DNA of 64,000 bases from Sphingobacterium bambusae (GCF_033955345.1 NZ_CP138332.1:4526001-4590000), one strand, 5' to 3'. Positions 1 to 8,561 are shown, counted from the stretch's first letter. Translations and numbers: made by a program. The notes: generated from the letters alone by a model not told the origin.

Positions 1-1
1 C

Positions 2-748
2 GATGCCAATGGGCTGGAAGATCTGATACAGTCGGAAAGCCAAAAAGGTTATGGTATTGTAAATGGTATCGACGACGAATATTGGAATCCAGAAATCGAT
101 ACATTGATTGCAAAGCAATACAAGAAGTCTGCAGTTAAATCTGGTAAAAAGTCAAACAAGAAGGAATTTTGTGAGGAAGCTGGATTAGATGCTAATGTGC
201 TGCTATTGGCCTTTATAGGTCGTTTTGCAATCGAAAAGGGAGCGGATTTATTACCTCATATTATCGAAAATATTTTTTCGAATTCTGATTATAAAGTCAG
301 TATATTTATACTAGGATCCGGAGATGATGCCGTGCAGGCTGGTATAGCCGAGCTGCTGGATCGTTATCCGGGTCAATTGGCAACATTCTTTGGTTACAAC
401 GAAACCTTGGCACACCGCGTGTATGCAGCAGCAGATTTACTGCTAATGCCGTCGCGCGTGGAGCCTTGTGGTTTGAACCAGTTGTATGCCATGAAATACG
501 GAACAATTCCCATCGTACGCGGTATTGGAGGGTTAAAAGATACCGTGATTGATGTAGAAGAGGAGGGAGGATATGGCTTCGTTTTTAGCGATGCCGATTC
601 GCAATGCGCAGCTGAAGCGGTGCTGCGTGCATTGGAAGTGACGGCTGATCCCAACGCGCTGCAGAAGATTCGGCAACGCGAAATGTCGTTGGACTTTTCA
701 TGGGATAAATCAGCAAAAGAGTATATACAATTGTATGACCAGTTATAA
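2..748 (+). CDS. glgA: Glycogen synthase, C-terminal part (cut by window edge)
   Basis: The reading frame is open from base 2 of the window, so the 5' part of the gene lies outside. The visible 248 residues or so form the C-terminal GT-B domain of a bacterial glycogen (starch) synthase, which transfers glucose from ADP-glucose to the growing alpha-1,4-glucan. Visible marks are GIVNGID followed by WNP near the start, the nucleotide-sugar loop FIGRFAIEKGADLL, and the EPCGLNQLYAMKYGTIPIVR segment with the catalytic Glu. The next gene, glgC, starts 9 bases later and makes the ADP-glucose substrate, so the two form an operon. The TTG at 104 is an internal codon, not the start. The family call is firm; the N-terminus cannot be assessed. 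Confidence 0.95.
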   Translation, partial: DANGLEDLIQSESQKGYGIVNGIDDEYWNPEIDTLIAKQYKKSAVKSGKKSNKKEFCEEAGLDANVLLLAFIGRFAIEKGADLLPHIIENIFSNSDYKVSIFILGSGDDAVQAGIAELLDRYPGQLATFFGYNETLAHRVYAAADLLLMPSRVEPCGLNQLYAMKYGTIPIVRGIGGLKDTVIDVEEEGGYGFVFSDADSQCAAEAVLRALEVTADPNALQKIRQREMSLDFSWDKSAKEYIQLYDQL

Positions 749-757
749 GTTTTCGTT

Positions 758-2029
758 ATGGCACATAAAGTAGTCTCCATCGTATTGGGAGGCGGACGTG
801 GAACACGTCTATCCCCCTTGACAGAACAGCGTTCAAAGCCAGCTGTTCCTATTGCAGGAAAGTATCGTTTGGTCGATATACCGATCTCCAATTGCCTTAA
901 CTCGGGCTACAACAAAATTTTTGTGTTGACGCAATTCAATTCGGCCTCGCTGAACAAACACATTAAGAACTCTTACAATTTCAGTATTTTCAGTAAGGGC
1001 TTTGTTGATATCTTGGCCGCAGAGCAGACTATTGAAGGTGATCGTTGGTTTGAAGGAACCGCCGATGCCGTGAGACGTACCCAAAAGAATCTCCTCAATG
1101 TGGAGTATGAATATGTCCTTATTCTATCTGGCGATCAACTGTATCAGATGGACTATTCCGCCTTGATCGACTTCCATGTGGAGAATGGTAGTGATGTAAC
1201 CATTGCTACGATTCCAGTTAATGCCAAAGATGCCACAGGTTTTGGTATCTTAAAAGCCAACGAAGAAAACGAAATTGTCTCTTTTACTGAGAAACCAGAT
1301 AGCGTAGAGGTACTGAATTGGGCTTCAGAGGTATCGGAAGATATGGAGAGACAGGGACGTAGGTATTTGGCATCAATGGGGATTTATGTGTTTTCGAAAG
1401 GCATTTTAAAGAGTCTGTTGACCGATAACCCTGGTATGGATTTCGGTAAAGAAATTATTCCCGATGCCATTGATTCCAAAAAGGTACTGAGCTATCAATT
1501 TGATGGATATTGGACCGATATTGGGACCATTAAATCTTTTTTCGATGCTAACATCGGATTGACGGATGATGTGCCTGACTTTAACTTATTTAATGAAACG
1601 GTATTTACGCGCGCACGTATGTTGCCACCATCAAAAATATCCGGAACCACTTTAAATAATACGATTGTCTCCGATGGGTGCATTCTCAATGCTGATAAGT
1701 TGGAACGCTCGGTGATAGGTATCCGTTCACGCATCGGCCGAGGGACAGTAGTCAAAGCAACTTATATGATGGGAACGGATTATTATGAGCCTTTGGAAGA
1801 GGTGCTTGAACTTGGAAGTACGCAACAACCGCCTCCAGTAGGTGTGGGCGAGCGTTGTTACATCGAAAATGCCATTTTAGACAAGAACTGCCGTATTGGC
1901 AATGACGTTCGTATCAAAGGTGGTGCGCATCTTGCCGATGGCGACTTTGAAACGCATACTATTCAAGACGGTATCGTTGTGGTCAAAAAGAATGCGATTA
2001 TACCGAATGGCGTAACCATTGGTTGTTAA
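758..2029 (+). CDS. glgC: Glucose-1-phosphate adenylyltransferase
   Basis: This 423-residue protein makes ADP-glucose from glucose-1-phosphate and ATP, the committed step of bacterial glycogen synthesis. The N-terminal nucleotidyltransferase domain begins with the loop GGGRGTRLSPLT (about residues 11-22) and continues with KPAVPIAGKYRLVDIPISN, both hallmarks of ADP-glucose pyrophosphorylases. The C-terminal part from about residue 300 carries the left-handed beta-helix typical of the family, ending IIPNGVTIG. The length matches the family (about 420). It follows glgA after 9 bases, and a strong hairpin terminator lies 19 bases after the stop, closing the glgA-glgC transcript. Nothing is unusual. 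Confidence 0.97.
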   Translation: MAHKVVSIVLGGGRGTRLSPLTEQRSKPAVPIAGKYRLVDIPISNCLNSGYNKIFVLTQFNSASLNKHIKNSYNFSIFSKGFVDILAAEQTIEGDRWFEGTADAVRRTQKNLLNVEYEYVLILSGDQLYQMDYSALIDFHVENGSDVTIATIPVNAKDATGFGILKANEENEIVSFTEKPDSVEVLNWASEVSEDMERQGRRYLASMGIYVFSKGILKSLLTDNPGMDFGKEIIPDAIDSKKVLSYQFDGYWTDIGTIKSFFDANIGLTDDVPDFNLFNETVFTRARMLPPSKISGTTLNNTIVSDGCILNADKLERSVIGIRSRIGRGTVVKATYMMGTDYYEPLEEVLELGSTQQPPPVGVGERCYIENAILDKNCRIGNDVRIKGGAHLADGDFETHTIQDGIVVVKKNAIIPNGVTIGC

Positions 2030-2047
2030 TCGCTGACTTGATATAGC

Positions 2048-2086
2048 AAAAAAGGTCTGTTACATGCGTGTAACAGACCTTTTTTT
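2048..2086. terminator. Bidirectional intrinsic terminator between glgC and the aminotransferase gene
   Basis: A perfect 17-bp inverted repeat (2048-2064 with 2070-2086) around a short loop starts with an A-run and ends with a T-run, so it can terminate from both sides. It sits between the convergent glgC (+) and aminotransferase (-) genes. Confidence 0.93.
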
Positions 2087-2105
2087 ATAACTTATGTTCG
2101 GAAAA

Positions 2106-3311
2106 CTACGCTAGCTTTCCTAAAGCTTCCTTCATTCTGCGCAAAGCCTCTTTCAAGTTATCGTCTGAAGCTGCGTAAGAAAGACGTATATAGTTGTTGT
2201 TTCCGAATGAGTCTCCACCCACAGTAGCAATATGGCCTTCATTTAAAAGGTATAGCGCTAAATCCGAAGAATCTTTAATAACATTGCCATTTGCATCTTT
2301 TTTGCCGAAGAATGAACTAATCTCCGGGAAGAAATAGAACGCGCCCTCAGGAAGGTTTGTCTTCACGCCAGGGATTGCATTTAATAAATCATACACCAGT
2401 TGGCGACGACGTAGAAATGCTTCCTTCATGGTTTGTACGCTGGCTAAGCCCTCGTTGTATGCGATTATACCTGCGCGTTGCGCTATCGAACAAGTTCCAG
2501 ATGTTGTCTGTCCTTGTAACTTGTCATTAGCTGCCGCAATTTCTTTGTTTGCTGCAATATAGCCAAGACGCCATCCTGTCATCGCAAAAGCTTTGGAAAA
2601 GCCGTTCACAATAATCACACGTTCTTTGATGCTCTCAAATTGTGCAATGGATTCATGTTTGTCGACAAAGTTGATATGTTCGTAAATCTCGTCGGAAAGG
2701 ATGAAAATATCGGGATATTTTTCAAAAACTTTCGCTAAACCTGCCAATTCCTCCTTGCTGTATACCGAACCTGTCGGATTACACGGAGAAGAGAACATAA
2801 ACAATTTTGTTTTAGGCGTTATAGCTGCTTCCAATTGAGCAGGCGTGATCTTGAAGTCTGACTCGATATCGGTATTGATGAATACAGATTTTCCCTCTGC
2901 CAATACCACCATTTCGGAATATGAAACCCAGTAAGGCGTAGGGATAATGACTTCGTCCCCTGGATTGATTAAGGTCAAAATAACGTTGGAAAGCGACTGT
3001 TTTGCCCCTGTAGATACTACAATCTGGGAAGGTTCATACGTTAGGCCGTTTTCGTTTTTCAACTTGTCAACAATCGCTTGACGTAGCTCTGGATAGCCCG
3101 GTACTGGAGAGTAGCGGGTGAAATTATCGTCCAGCGCCTTTTTAGCCGCTTCCTTAACATTATCAGGTGTGTTAAAGTCGGGCTCACCCACACTTAAACT
3201 AATTACGTTGATGCCTTTGGCAGCCAACTCGCGACCAAGCTTTGTCATTTTAAGCGTCGCTGATTCGGATAGATTATTAATCCTATCTGATAAATATGAT
3301 GTCGTACTCAT
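2106..3311 (-). CDS. Class I/II pyridoxal-phosphate aminotransferase (aspartate aminotransferase type)
   Basis: A 401-residue fold-type I aminotransferase of the Ib subgroup that includes bacterial aspartate/prephenate aminotransferases. It keeps SVGEPDFNTP near residue 42, the PTPYWVSY cofactor/substrate loop, SPCNPTGSVY, the DEIYEHI motif with the PLP-ring aspartate, and FSKAFAMTGWRLGY, in which Lys240 is the Schiff-base lysine. The length fits. A TAnnTTTG promoter box (3319-3326, minus) lies only 7 bases before the ATG, so the mRNA may have almost no leader. It ends at the shared terminator with glgC. The exact substrate (aspartate, or an aromatic or prephenate acceptor) cannot be fixed by reading alone, so no gene symbol is given. 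Confidence 0.93.
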   Translation of the reverse strand: MSTTSYLSDRINNLSESATLKMTKLGRELAAKGINVISLSVGEPDFNTPDNVKEAAKKALDDNFTRYSPVPGYPELRQAIVDKLKNENGLTYEPSQIVVSTGAKQSLSNVILTLINPGDEVIIPTPYWVSYSEMVVLAEGKSVFINTDIESDFKITPAQLEAAITPKTKLFMFSSPCNPTGSVYSKEELAGLAKVFEKYPDIFILSDEIYEHINFVDKHESIAQFESIKERVIIVNGFSKAFAMTGWRLGYIAANKEIAAANDKLQGQTTSGTCSIAQRAGIIAYNEGLASVQTMKEAFLRRRQLVYDLLNAIPGVKTNLPEGAFYFFPEISSFFGKKDANGNVIKDSSDLALYLLNEGHIATVGGDSFGNNNYIRLSYAASDDNLKEALRRMKEALGKLA

Positions 3312-3318
3312 GATATTA

Positions 3319-3326
3319 CAAATATA
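3319..3326 (-). promoter_or_regulatory. Bacteroidota -7 promoter box for the aminotransferase gene
   Basis: The minus strand reads TATATTTG, a full match to the Bacteroidota -7 consensus TAnnTTTG, with 7 bases to the ATG at 3311. No convincing -33 TTTG is seen upstream. Confidence 0.55.
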
Positions 3327-3546
3327 TTATATAAGCTGCATTTATCACACGGAAATGTTGATAAAAAAGAAACGCATGGCCATAATCTTAATAAAATTGC
3401 TAACAAGTTGGTTATTCTCTTATCGATGCAGGTTCTTGATTTTTAGTATGTCGAACTTTAGATCAGATTATTTTTAGCTGCTCGTCGTCACTATTATCGC
3501 ATCGCGCTATCGCAAAGGCTGACGTGCGGAATAATGAACGGTACAG

Positions 3547-4341
3547 CTATTTGCTAGCTTGCAATGCATACACCATCGGAATTCGGTTGTTTAGATGATT
3601 GATTCGAAATTTATTAGGTTCAAACTCGATGGTGTTTCTAAAACAGTTGTAAGGCAAATAGTCGAATTCCTTAAATTCTTGAATATGTAAGCCCTGTTCC
3701 AGTAAACTGCTAAAGACTTCGCTCAAGTTATGGTTCCATGTCACATATTCTTGCTGAATGTCTGCATCTCTTTGGGCATATGTTCCCTGTTCAGTCTCTA
3801 TAATTGGCCCTTCATTGGAATAGCTGTATCGTATCTCGCGAAATTCATCATCAAACATCCAGATAAAGGGATGAAATTCTACAAAAATAAATTTTCCCTT
3901 TGCTGTAAGAAAATGATAAATAATATTTGCCCATTTGCTGAGATCGGGCAACCATCCAATAGTTCCATAGCTGGTAAACACAATGTCAAAATCACCCGTC
4001 AAATGTTCGGTAAGGCTGTAAAGATCGCAACAAATGAAATTTACCTCCATGCCGCTTTGTTTAGCTATACTTTTAGCCTTTTCTATGGCTTTGTCGGAGA
4101 GATCAATTGCGGTAACAGAGGCGCCTAGCCGAGCTAATGAGATGCTGTCCTGACCGAAATGACATTGAAGATGTAATATTCGTTTGCCCGAAACATCGCC
4201 TAGCAAATCTAGTTCGATCGTATTCAGCGATGAGCGTCCGTCTAAGAAGCTAGCGATATCGTAAAAGGATGATTCAACATGCGTCTCCAGCCGGTTGTTC
4301 CAAGAGGATCGATTTATTTCGAGGTAATTCAGATGTTTCAT
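3547..4341 (-). CDS. Class I SAM-dependent methyltransferase
   Basis: A 264-residue Rossmann-fold methyltransferase. SAM-binding motif I is ILHLQCHFGQDSISLARLG (about residues 55-73), followed by the acidic ribose-binding residue in VTAIDLSDKAI and by the post-motif segment FDIVFTSYGTIGWLPDLSKW. The sequence resembles the small-molecule methyltransferases often annotated as methyltransferase domain 25 in Bacteroidota; the substrate is unknown. The N-terminus MKHLNYLEINRSSWNNR, with an N-terminal helix before the SAM domain, is typical of these enzymes. A TAnnTTTG box at 4370-4377 (minus) gives a leader of about 25 bases. It is a single gene, separated from its upstream neighbour by that gene's terminator. 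Confidence 0.85.
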   Translation of the reverse strand: MKHLNYLEINRSSWNNRLETHVESSFYDIASFLDGRSSLNTIELDLLGDVSGKRILHLQCHFGQDSISLARLGASVTAIDLSDKAIEKAKSIAKQSGMEVNFICCDLYSLTEHLTGDFDIVFTSYGTIGWLPDLSKWANIIYHFLTAKGKFIFVEFHPFIWMFDDEFREIRYSYSNEGPIIETEQGTYAQRDADIQQEYVTWNHNLSEVFSSLLEQGLHIQEFKEFDYLPYNCFRNTIEFEPNKFRINHLNNRIPMVYALQASK

Positions 4342-4369
4342 TGTTTTCGGTCGTTGCGTTAGTCGATCT

Positions 4370-4377
4370 CAAATGTA
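4370..4377 (-). promoter_or_regulatory. Promoter -7 box for the methyltransferase gene
   Basis: The minus strand reads TACATTTG (TAnnTTTG consensus), 28 bases before the ATG at 4341. It lies just downstream of the terminator of the neighbouring nuclease gene, as expected for a separate transcript. Confidence 0.45.
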
Positions 4378-4402
4378 TGCATTATCGGCGATCGCCAAAT
4401 AA

Positions 4403-4430
4403 AAACGCCCACATTTTTTTGTGGGCGTTT
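4403..4430 (-). terminator. Intrinsic terminator of the S1/P1 nuclease gene
   Basis: A 10-bp perfect stem AAACGCCCAC/GTGGGCGTTT encloses an 8-base loop and is followed on the minus strand by a T-rich stretch. It lies 17 bases after the nuclease stop. Confidence 0.85.
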
Positions 4431-4446
4431 CTTATAGATGATATAA

Positions 4447-5244
4447 CTAGCTACCGTATACTTCGTTCAGTTCCTTAGCCAAACGAATACCGGCCTTTAA
4501 GAGGCAATCTTCCATGGAGTATTTAAAGCGGTAGATGTATTCGTATCGTAAATTCGCATTCTTGGCGACATCATCGTAGATAACATTGGCCAATTGATGC
4601 GATTCATACAACCATTGCTCAAAGCTGCTGGAGGTGTACTGTTTGTAGTGCGCTGCATCATAAATGTCCAACACACGGGCATACTCTGTATAGCTGTATT
4701 TTTCATTATCCACTAGATCAGAGTCCCAAACACGGTGGATATTGGCTTTACGGCCGAAAAATTCCACTTCGATTTTGTTTCCTCCTAAATCTTCAGCGCG
4801 ACTGACATGCATGGGCTGGTGGGCATCTGCCAACAAATGAATGAGAAAATAGAGGTTTTGTTGCTGCGCTTTCACATCCCCGCTCTTCTGTTTCGCTTCG
4901 TCTTTGATGCGCAAGTAAGACTTGTAGAGGTTTTCCGAAGGCGACGCTGCTAATGCCGCTGCAAATGCATCGTAGCTGAGGTTGCCCGCTGTATTGAGGA
5001 AATGTGCATTTCCTGTTCCATTTAAAGCGGGGTCGGGATCTGATTTGATGAAATCAGCCCAATTAGACCAATAGGCTAATTTTTGATTGCCGATAAGCTT
5101 ATAGATGTTTTTCTTTGCTTTTTTGTTGAGGTGGTTCTCTGCAATTTCCGCGATCACGCGATGTCCCGTCATGCCCCATGCGGCAGCCCATTGATGTTGT
5201 AGGAAAAGGATACAGATAAAAGCAAGTCTTAAAAAATTCTTCAT
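4447..5244 (-). CDS. Secreted S1/P1 family nuclease
   Basis: A zinc-dependent single-strand nuclease of the S1/P1 family. I place the start at the ATG at 5244, not at the longer frame reaching 5307: from there the protein begins with a clear signal peptide (MKNFLRLAFICILFLQHQWAAA), and cleavage would leave Trp as first residue of the mature protein (WGMTGHR). In this family the N-terminal Trp is itself a zinc ligand, so this start makes structural sense. Other zinc-ligand motifs are WADFIKSDP, HFLNTAG, LIHLLADAHQPMHV and the HRVWDSDLV block. A TAACTTTG box at 5269-5276 also supports the shorter start. Mature length is about 245 residues, near family size. It probably scavenges nucleotides in the periplasm. 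Confidence 0.92.
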   Translation of the reverse strand: MKNFLRLAFICILFLQHQWAAAWGMTGHRVIAEIAENHLNKKAKKNIYKLIGNQKLAYWSNWADFIKSDPDPALNGTGNAHFLNTAGNLSYDAFAAALAASPSENLYKSYLRIKDEAKQKSGDVKAQQQNLYFLIHLLADAHQPMHVSRAEDLGGNKIEVEFFGRKANIHRVWDSDLVDNEKYSYTEYARVLDIYDAAHYKQYTSSSFEQWLYESHQLANVIYDDVAKNANLRYEYIYRFKYSMEDCLLKAGIRLAKELNEVYGS

Positions 5245-5268
5245 GCTAGTTGATTTTGAAACGTGGCA

Positions 5269-5276
5269 CAAAGTTA
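5269..5276 (-). promoter_or_regulatory. Promoter -7 box for the S1/P1 nuclease gene
   Basis: The minus strand reads TAACTTTG, matching TAnnTTTG, 24 bases before the preferred ATG at 5244 and inside the longer alternative reading frame, which argues against that longer start. Confidence 0.5.
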
Positions 5277-5303
5277 AGGAAAGCAAGTCGATCCCAAGCT
5301 TTG

Positions 5304-5771
5304 TCACTTAAAAATTTCAAAGCCATACTTTGCCGTTGACCAAAATCGGTCTAGCGCGATAATCCTAGGCTTGAAAAAAGAGATTAGTGTAGGCCAATCC
5401 GCTTGGTTAAAAATAGATACTTTCTCGTCTATGAATCGACCAACACAGGCAATCTCTTTTCCGTAATTGTCTTCACGCAGCTCTATCCAATCCCACTCTT
5501 CTTCTTCTAGTTCGGCAAGTAGAACCGCTTTATAGGCCAACAATTGTTCATACATCAATGCGCGTATTCCGGCATCAGGATGTGTTATTTCTATCGCAAT
5601 ACGCGCTGTTTTGTTTTCTGCTTCCATCCGAAAATACAGATGTTTAATGCCAGTCTTGTAGTTGACCCAATTTATCTTTACACCCTCTTCATTGGGAACC
5701 AATACCATGAACTGACCAAAGCTGGTCCAAAACTTTTCCTTTAATTTTTTAGCTTCTGCTCTAGCGTACAA
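5304..5771 (-). CDS. DUF4268 domain protein, TTG start
   Basis: A 155-residue protein that I recognise as the stand-alone DUF4268 type common in Bacteroidota. It opens MYARAEAKKLKEKFWTSFGQFM; the family usually begins with a near-identical helix (MY, then EEA, then FWT and FG), which fixes the start. That start is a TTG codon at 5771: an in-frame stop lies two codons upstream and the next ATG would delete the conserved N-terminus. The domain is a small mixed alpha/beta fold related to restriction-endonuclease-like or DNA-processing modules in larger proteins, but the function of the single-domain form is unknown. It ends 59 bases before the S1/P1 nuclease start, so the two may be partly co-transcribed. 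Confidence 0.8.
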   Translation of the reverse strand: MYARAEAKKLKEKFWTSFGQFMVLVPNEEGVKINWVNYKTGIKHLYFRMEAENKTARIAIEITHPDAGIRALMYEQLLAYKAVLLAELEEEEWDWIELREDNYGKEIACVGRFIDEKVSIFNQADWPTLISFFKPRIIALDRFWSTAKYGFEIFK

Positions 5772-5899
5772 ATTCTATCTCTTTTCTGTTTTAGCTTGGT
5801 CTTACCACGCTCAAGTCTCGTTTTGACCGTGGAAGCACCTCTTTCCAAAACTATCGATTTCTAGCCAAACTTTTGCATACCTTGTGCTGTTTACTAGGT

Positions 5900-6436
5900 A
5901 TGATGGATCGTAAAAAATCATTGTTGTTGCTGACAGCGGTAGCTGCAGGAACGACGTTATATAATCTATTAAAGCCGGTAAAATCAAATACTCCCGTTGT
6001 GCAGGGCTTTAAGAAAGATCGTTATTTGGGGGAGTGGTACGAAATTGCGCGGTTAGATTTTTTCTGGGAAAAAAATCTGAAGAATGTAATGGCTTCGTAT
6101 TCTTTAAATGATGATGGTACTATACAGGTGCTTAACCAAGGTTATGACTACGTGAAAGAAAAGAATAAACAAAGTCGTGGGAAGGCTATTTTCGTGCGTA
6201 ATGAAGATGAAGGGGCACTCAAAGTCTCTTTTTTCGGGCCGTTCTATTCCGGATACAATGTGGTGATGCTTGATGAAGAGTATCAATATGCCTTGGTGTT
6301 TGGGCAGAATTTAGACTATATGTGGCTACTTTCTAGAGAAAAGACTATGCCAGAGGCAGTGAAGCAACAATATCTTGATTATGCTGAAAAGTGCGGTTAT
6401 GCAATTGATAAATTGGTATGGACTGTTCAAGAGTAG
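5900..6436 (+). CDS. Lipocalin family protein (Blc type)
   Basis: An approximately 178-residue lipocalin. The family signature G-x-W is seen as YLGEWYEIARLDFFWEK (the Blc/apolipoprotein D type YxGxWYEIAR), followed by the ASYSLNDDG strand and a YALVFGQNLDYMWLLSRE segment near the end, typical of bacterial Blc proteins. The N-terminus from Met5900 or Met5903 is MMDRKKSLLLLTAVAAGTTLYNLL, a membrane anchor or signal sequence without a lipobox Cys. The longer frame from 5873 adds ten residues but overlaps a promoter-like stretch, so I prefer the later start. Likely role: binding or transporting lipids in the envelope under stress. It is a single gene on the plus strand between minus-strand neighbours. 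Confidence 0.85.
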   Translation: MMDRKKSLLLLTAVAAGTTLYNLLKPVKSNTPVVQGFKKDRYLGEWYEIARLDFFWEKNLKNVMASYSLNDDGTIQVLNQGYDYVKEKNKQSRGKAIFVRNEDEGALKVSFFGPFYSGYNVVMLDEEYQYALVFGQNLDYMWLLSREKTMPEAVKQQYLDYAEKCGYAIDKLVWTVQE

Positions 6437-6507
6437 GCAGGATATCATGTATCAATGGAGGATAATTTAGAGAAAAATTAAACGGGAATTTTATTATTGG
6501 GAAGTAT

Positions 6508-6538
6508 AAAAAAAGCTTGGTGCATGCACCAAGCTTTT
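6508..6538 (-). terminator. Terminator downstream of tRNA-Ala
   Basis: A 28-base perfect palindrome (6511-6538) centred on GTGCATGCAC is followed on the minus strand by a T-run (6508-6514 read in reverse). It begins two bases beyond the discriminator base of the tRNA gene and so ends the tRNA transcript. Confidence 0.85.
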
Positions 6539-6539
6539 G

Positions 6540-6613
6540 TGGAGAATATCGGAGTCGAACCGATGACCTTTTGGCTGCCAGCCAAACGCTCTAGCCAGCT
6601 GAGCTAATCCCCC
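6540..6613 (-). tRNA. tRNA-Ala (anticodon GGC)
   Basis: The minus strand folds into a complete cloverleaf. The acceptor stem GGGGGAT pairs with ATTCTCC (two G-U pairs), the D stem is GCTC/GAGC, the anticodon stem is TTTGG/CCAAA around the loop CTGGCAG, and the T arm is ATCGG-TTCGACT-CCGAT. The anticodon GGC decodes the alanine codon GCC. The discriminator base is A and CCA is not encoded, so the 3' end must be added by tRNA nucleotidyltransferase. A strong hairpin terminator follows directly. Confidence 0.95.
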
Positions 6614-6622
6614 GCTCAAAAA

Positions 6623-6928
6623 TCATCCAAATATAGGATTTAAAATGGAATAATCAATTGTAGAATCTGAAATTATCAGGCTAGCTATTTCTTGGAGATC
6701 ATCGTTAGTGATACGGTTACTTATTCCTGCATTAAATGATCTACTGAGTATCAGTGCAATGTCAATCCTGTCGGTCTCCTTAATTAGATTGGAACCTTGG
6801 TAAAAATTTATTAAGGAAGTGGCAAAAATAATGAAGTTTTCTAGGGTGAACCCTTGTTTATGCTGTAAAATGAAGCGCATATATTTTTCAAAATCACTAA
6901 TTGCCATGTCTTGTTGCTCTATTGTCAT
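6623..6928 (-). CDS. Hypothetical protein, 101 residues
   Basis: I do not recognise this protein. It is predicted to be mostly alpha-helical, with a balanced soluble composition (ISDFEKYMRF, NFIIFATSLINFYQGS, NDDLQEIASLIISD), no Cys pairs, no signal peptide and no membrane segment. The case for it being real: an ATG start with a perfect TATTTTTG box four bases upstream, and a complete frame ending 10 bases before the tRNA-Ala gene on the same strand, so the tRNA may be processed from or read through from this transcript. Base composition is more AT-rich than the neighbours, so it could be a lineage-specific gene. Confidence 0.55.
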   Translation of the reverse strand: MTIEQQDMAISDFEKYMRFILQHKQGFTLENFIIFATSLINFYQGSNLIKETDRIDIALILSRSFNAGISNRITNDDLQEIASLIISDSTIDYSILNPIFG

Positions 6929-6932
6929 ACTA

Positions 6933-6940
6933 CAAAAATA
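6933..6940 (-). promoter_or_regulatory. Promoter -7 box before the 101-aa hypothetical gene
   Basis: The minus strand reads TATTTTTG (TAnnTTTG) with only 4 bases to the ATG at 6928, implying a leaderless or nearly leaderless transcript. No clear -33 element. Confidence 0.45.
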
Positions 6941-7127
6941 GCTTTTTCATATATAAAAGCGATATGTAGGCGATACTTCATGACTTTACTGGTTTTCGTC
7001 CATAAGATTTTCAACTTTATGGTTAATCGTGAACAATTCTCGGTATCTTTTGTTTTATGTTTTAAAGCCAAGCTTAATACTGAGTTTACATGAACATCAT
7101 ATCTTTACCGACTCAAAACAAATTAAA

Positions 7128-8540
7128 ATGAAGAAGACCGTATTATTTTTTTTCCTCTTGTTATTCGCTGTACAAGGACTTTTTGCGCAACAAAAGCCGA
7201 AATACATTTTTTTTCTTATTGGTGATGGCATGGGCCTTAACCAAATCAATCTTACGGAGGTTTTTCTCGCTGCGCAGGAAGATCGCAATACGGTGTTCCC
7301 TTTGGTATTTTCAACCTTTCCTTACGCCACATTCGCAACCTCTTATTCACTGTCTCATGGCGTTACGGATTCTGCCGCTGGTGGCACAGCACTTGCTGTG
7401 GGCAAGAAAACAAAAAATGGTGTGTTGGCCATGGATAGCACTGGGAAAGTATCTTACAAAAGCATCGCTTATGCAGCAAAGGAAGCTGGTTTGAAGGTAG
7501 GAATTACGACGTCAGTCAGTATAGACCACGCTACACCGGCATCGTTTTACGCAAAACAGCCCAACCGTGGCCGTTACTATGAAATAGGACTAGACCTCGC
7601 AGCATCAAATTTTGATTTCTTTGCCGGATCGGGCTTTTTGAGCCCAGATAAAAATTCGGAGAAGAAAGCAGCACCTTCTTTGTTCCCAAAATTTAAGGAG
7701 GCAGGATACAAACTTGCTTATGGTTTAGCGGATTACAACGCCGTTAAGGAGAAGTCGGACAAGATTATCTTGATGAATGTGAAAGGCTCGGAAAGCGATG
7801 CGTTGAAATATGCTATCGATCAAGAGCCCACGGATTTGACCTTAGAGCAAATTACATCGGCTGCGATTGAATCATTGACCAAGAACAATGAAAATGGATT
7901 TTTCTTGATGGTCGAAGGTGGTAAGATCGATTGGGCAGCGCATGCAAACGACGCAACGACAACCATTCGTGAGATGCTCGATTTTAATAAGGCCGTGAAG
8001 CGAGCTTATGAATTTTACAAACAGCATCCTGATGAAACACTTATTATTGTTACTGCAGATCATGAGACGGGTGGCATTGCCATTGGTAATGGAGGTAGTC
8101 GTTTGAATACGAAAATTCTAGCCAATCAACGGGTTTCTCAAGGCGAGTTATCCAAGCGCATCGCAGCTTTGAGAGGAACAAATAAAACGGCTAGTTGGGA
8201 AGAAGTAAAGGTTGTTTTGGATGAGAATCTAGGACTATTCAGCAAAATAAAAGTCGGTAAAGAAGACGAACAGCTGTTGATGGATATCTACCAAAAAAGT
8301 TTTGTACAACATGAGGAAGAGACTGCCAAGAGTTTATACGCGATAGATGATAAGATTGCGAGCGAAGCGGTTAAGATTTTAAATCGTGCCGGATCAATCA
8401 GTTGGGCTTCTGGGAATCATTCCGCTGCCTATATCCCAGTTTTCTCCGTTGGGGTGGGGGCGGATCGCTTTTCCCATAAAATGGAAAATACCGATATTCC
8501 TAAGAAATTAGCCGAAATTACAGGATTTGTAATCGAGTAA
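7128..8540 (+). CDS. Secreted alkaline phosphatase (PhoA family)
   Basis: A 470-residue alkaline phosphatase releasing inorganic phosphate from phosphomonoesters in the periplasm. The start at 7128 gives a classic signal peptide (MKKTVLFFFLLLFAVQGLFA, cleavage before QQKPKY). Metal and catalytic motifs are GDGMGLNQ (metal-binding Asp), HGVTDSAAGG with the phosphorylated nucleophile Ser82, DHATPASFY, EGGKIDWAAHAND, TADHETGGIAI and, near the end, SGNHSAAYIPVFSVG with the last His ligand. The longer frame from 7029 has no signal peptide at its start and is rejected. A near-consensus TATCTTTA box at 7100-7107 lies about 20 bases before the ATG. Substrate preference cannot be read from sequence. 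Confidence 0.94.
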   Translation: MKKTVLFFFLLLFAVQGLFAQQKPKYIFFLIGDGMGLNQINLTEVFLAAQEDRNTVFPLVFSTFPYATFATSYSLSHGVTDSAAGGTALAVGKKTKNGVLAMDSTGKVSYKSIAYAAKEAGLKVGITTSVSIDHATPASFYAKQPNRGRYYEIGLDLAASNFDFFAGSGFLSPDKNSEKKAAPSLFPKFKEAGYKLAYGLADYNAVKEKSDKIILMNVKGSESDALKYAIDQEPTDLTLEQITSAAIESLTKNNENGFFLMVEGGKIDWAAHANDATTTIREMLDFNKAVKRAYEFYKQHPDETLIIVTADHETGGIAIGNGGSRLNTKILANQRVSQGELSKRIAALRGTNKTASWEEVKVVLDENLGLFSKIKVGKEDEQLLMDIYQKSFVQHEEETAKSLYAIDDKIASEAVKILNRAGSISWASGNHSAAYIPVFSVGVGADRFSHKMENTDIPKKLAEITGFVIE

Positions 8541-8561
8541 GCGCTTTCTAAACTATTGAAA

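Noticed and set aside
5244..5307. Longer N-terminus for the S1/P1 nuclease (frame open to 5307)
   Set aside because: The extra 21 residues hide the signal peptide and overlap the promoter box at 5269-5276; the mature N-terminal Trp argues for the start at 5244.
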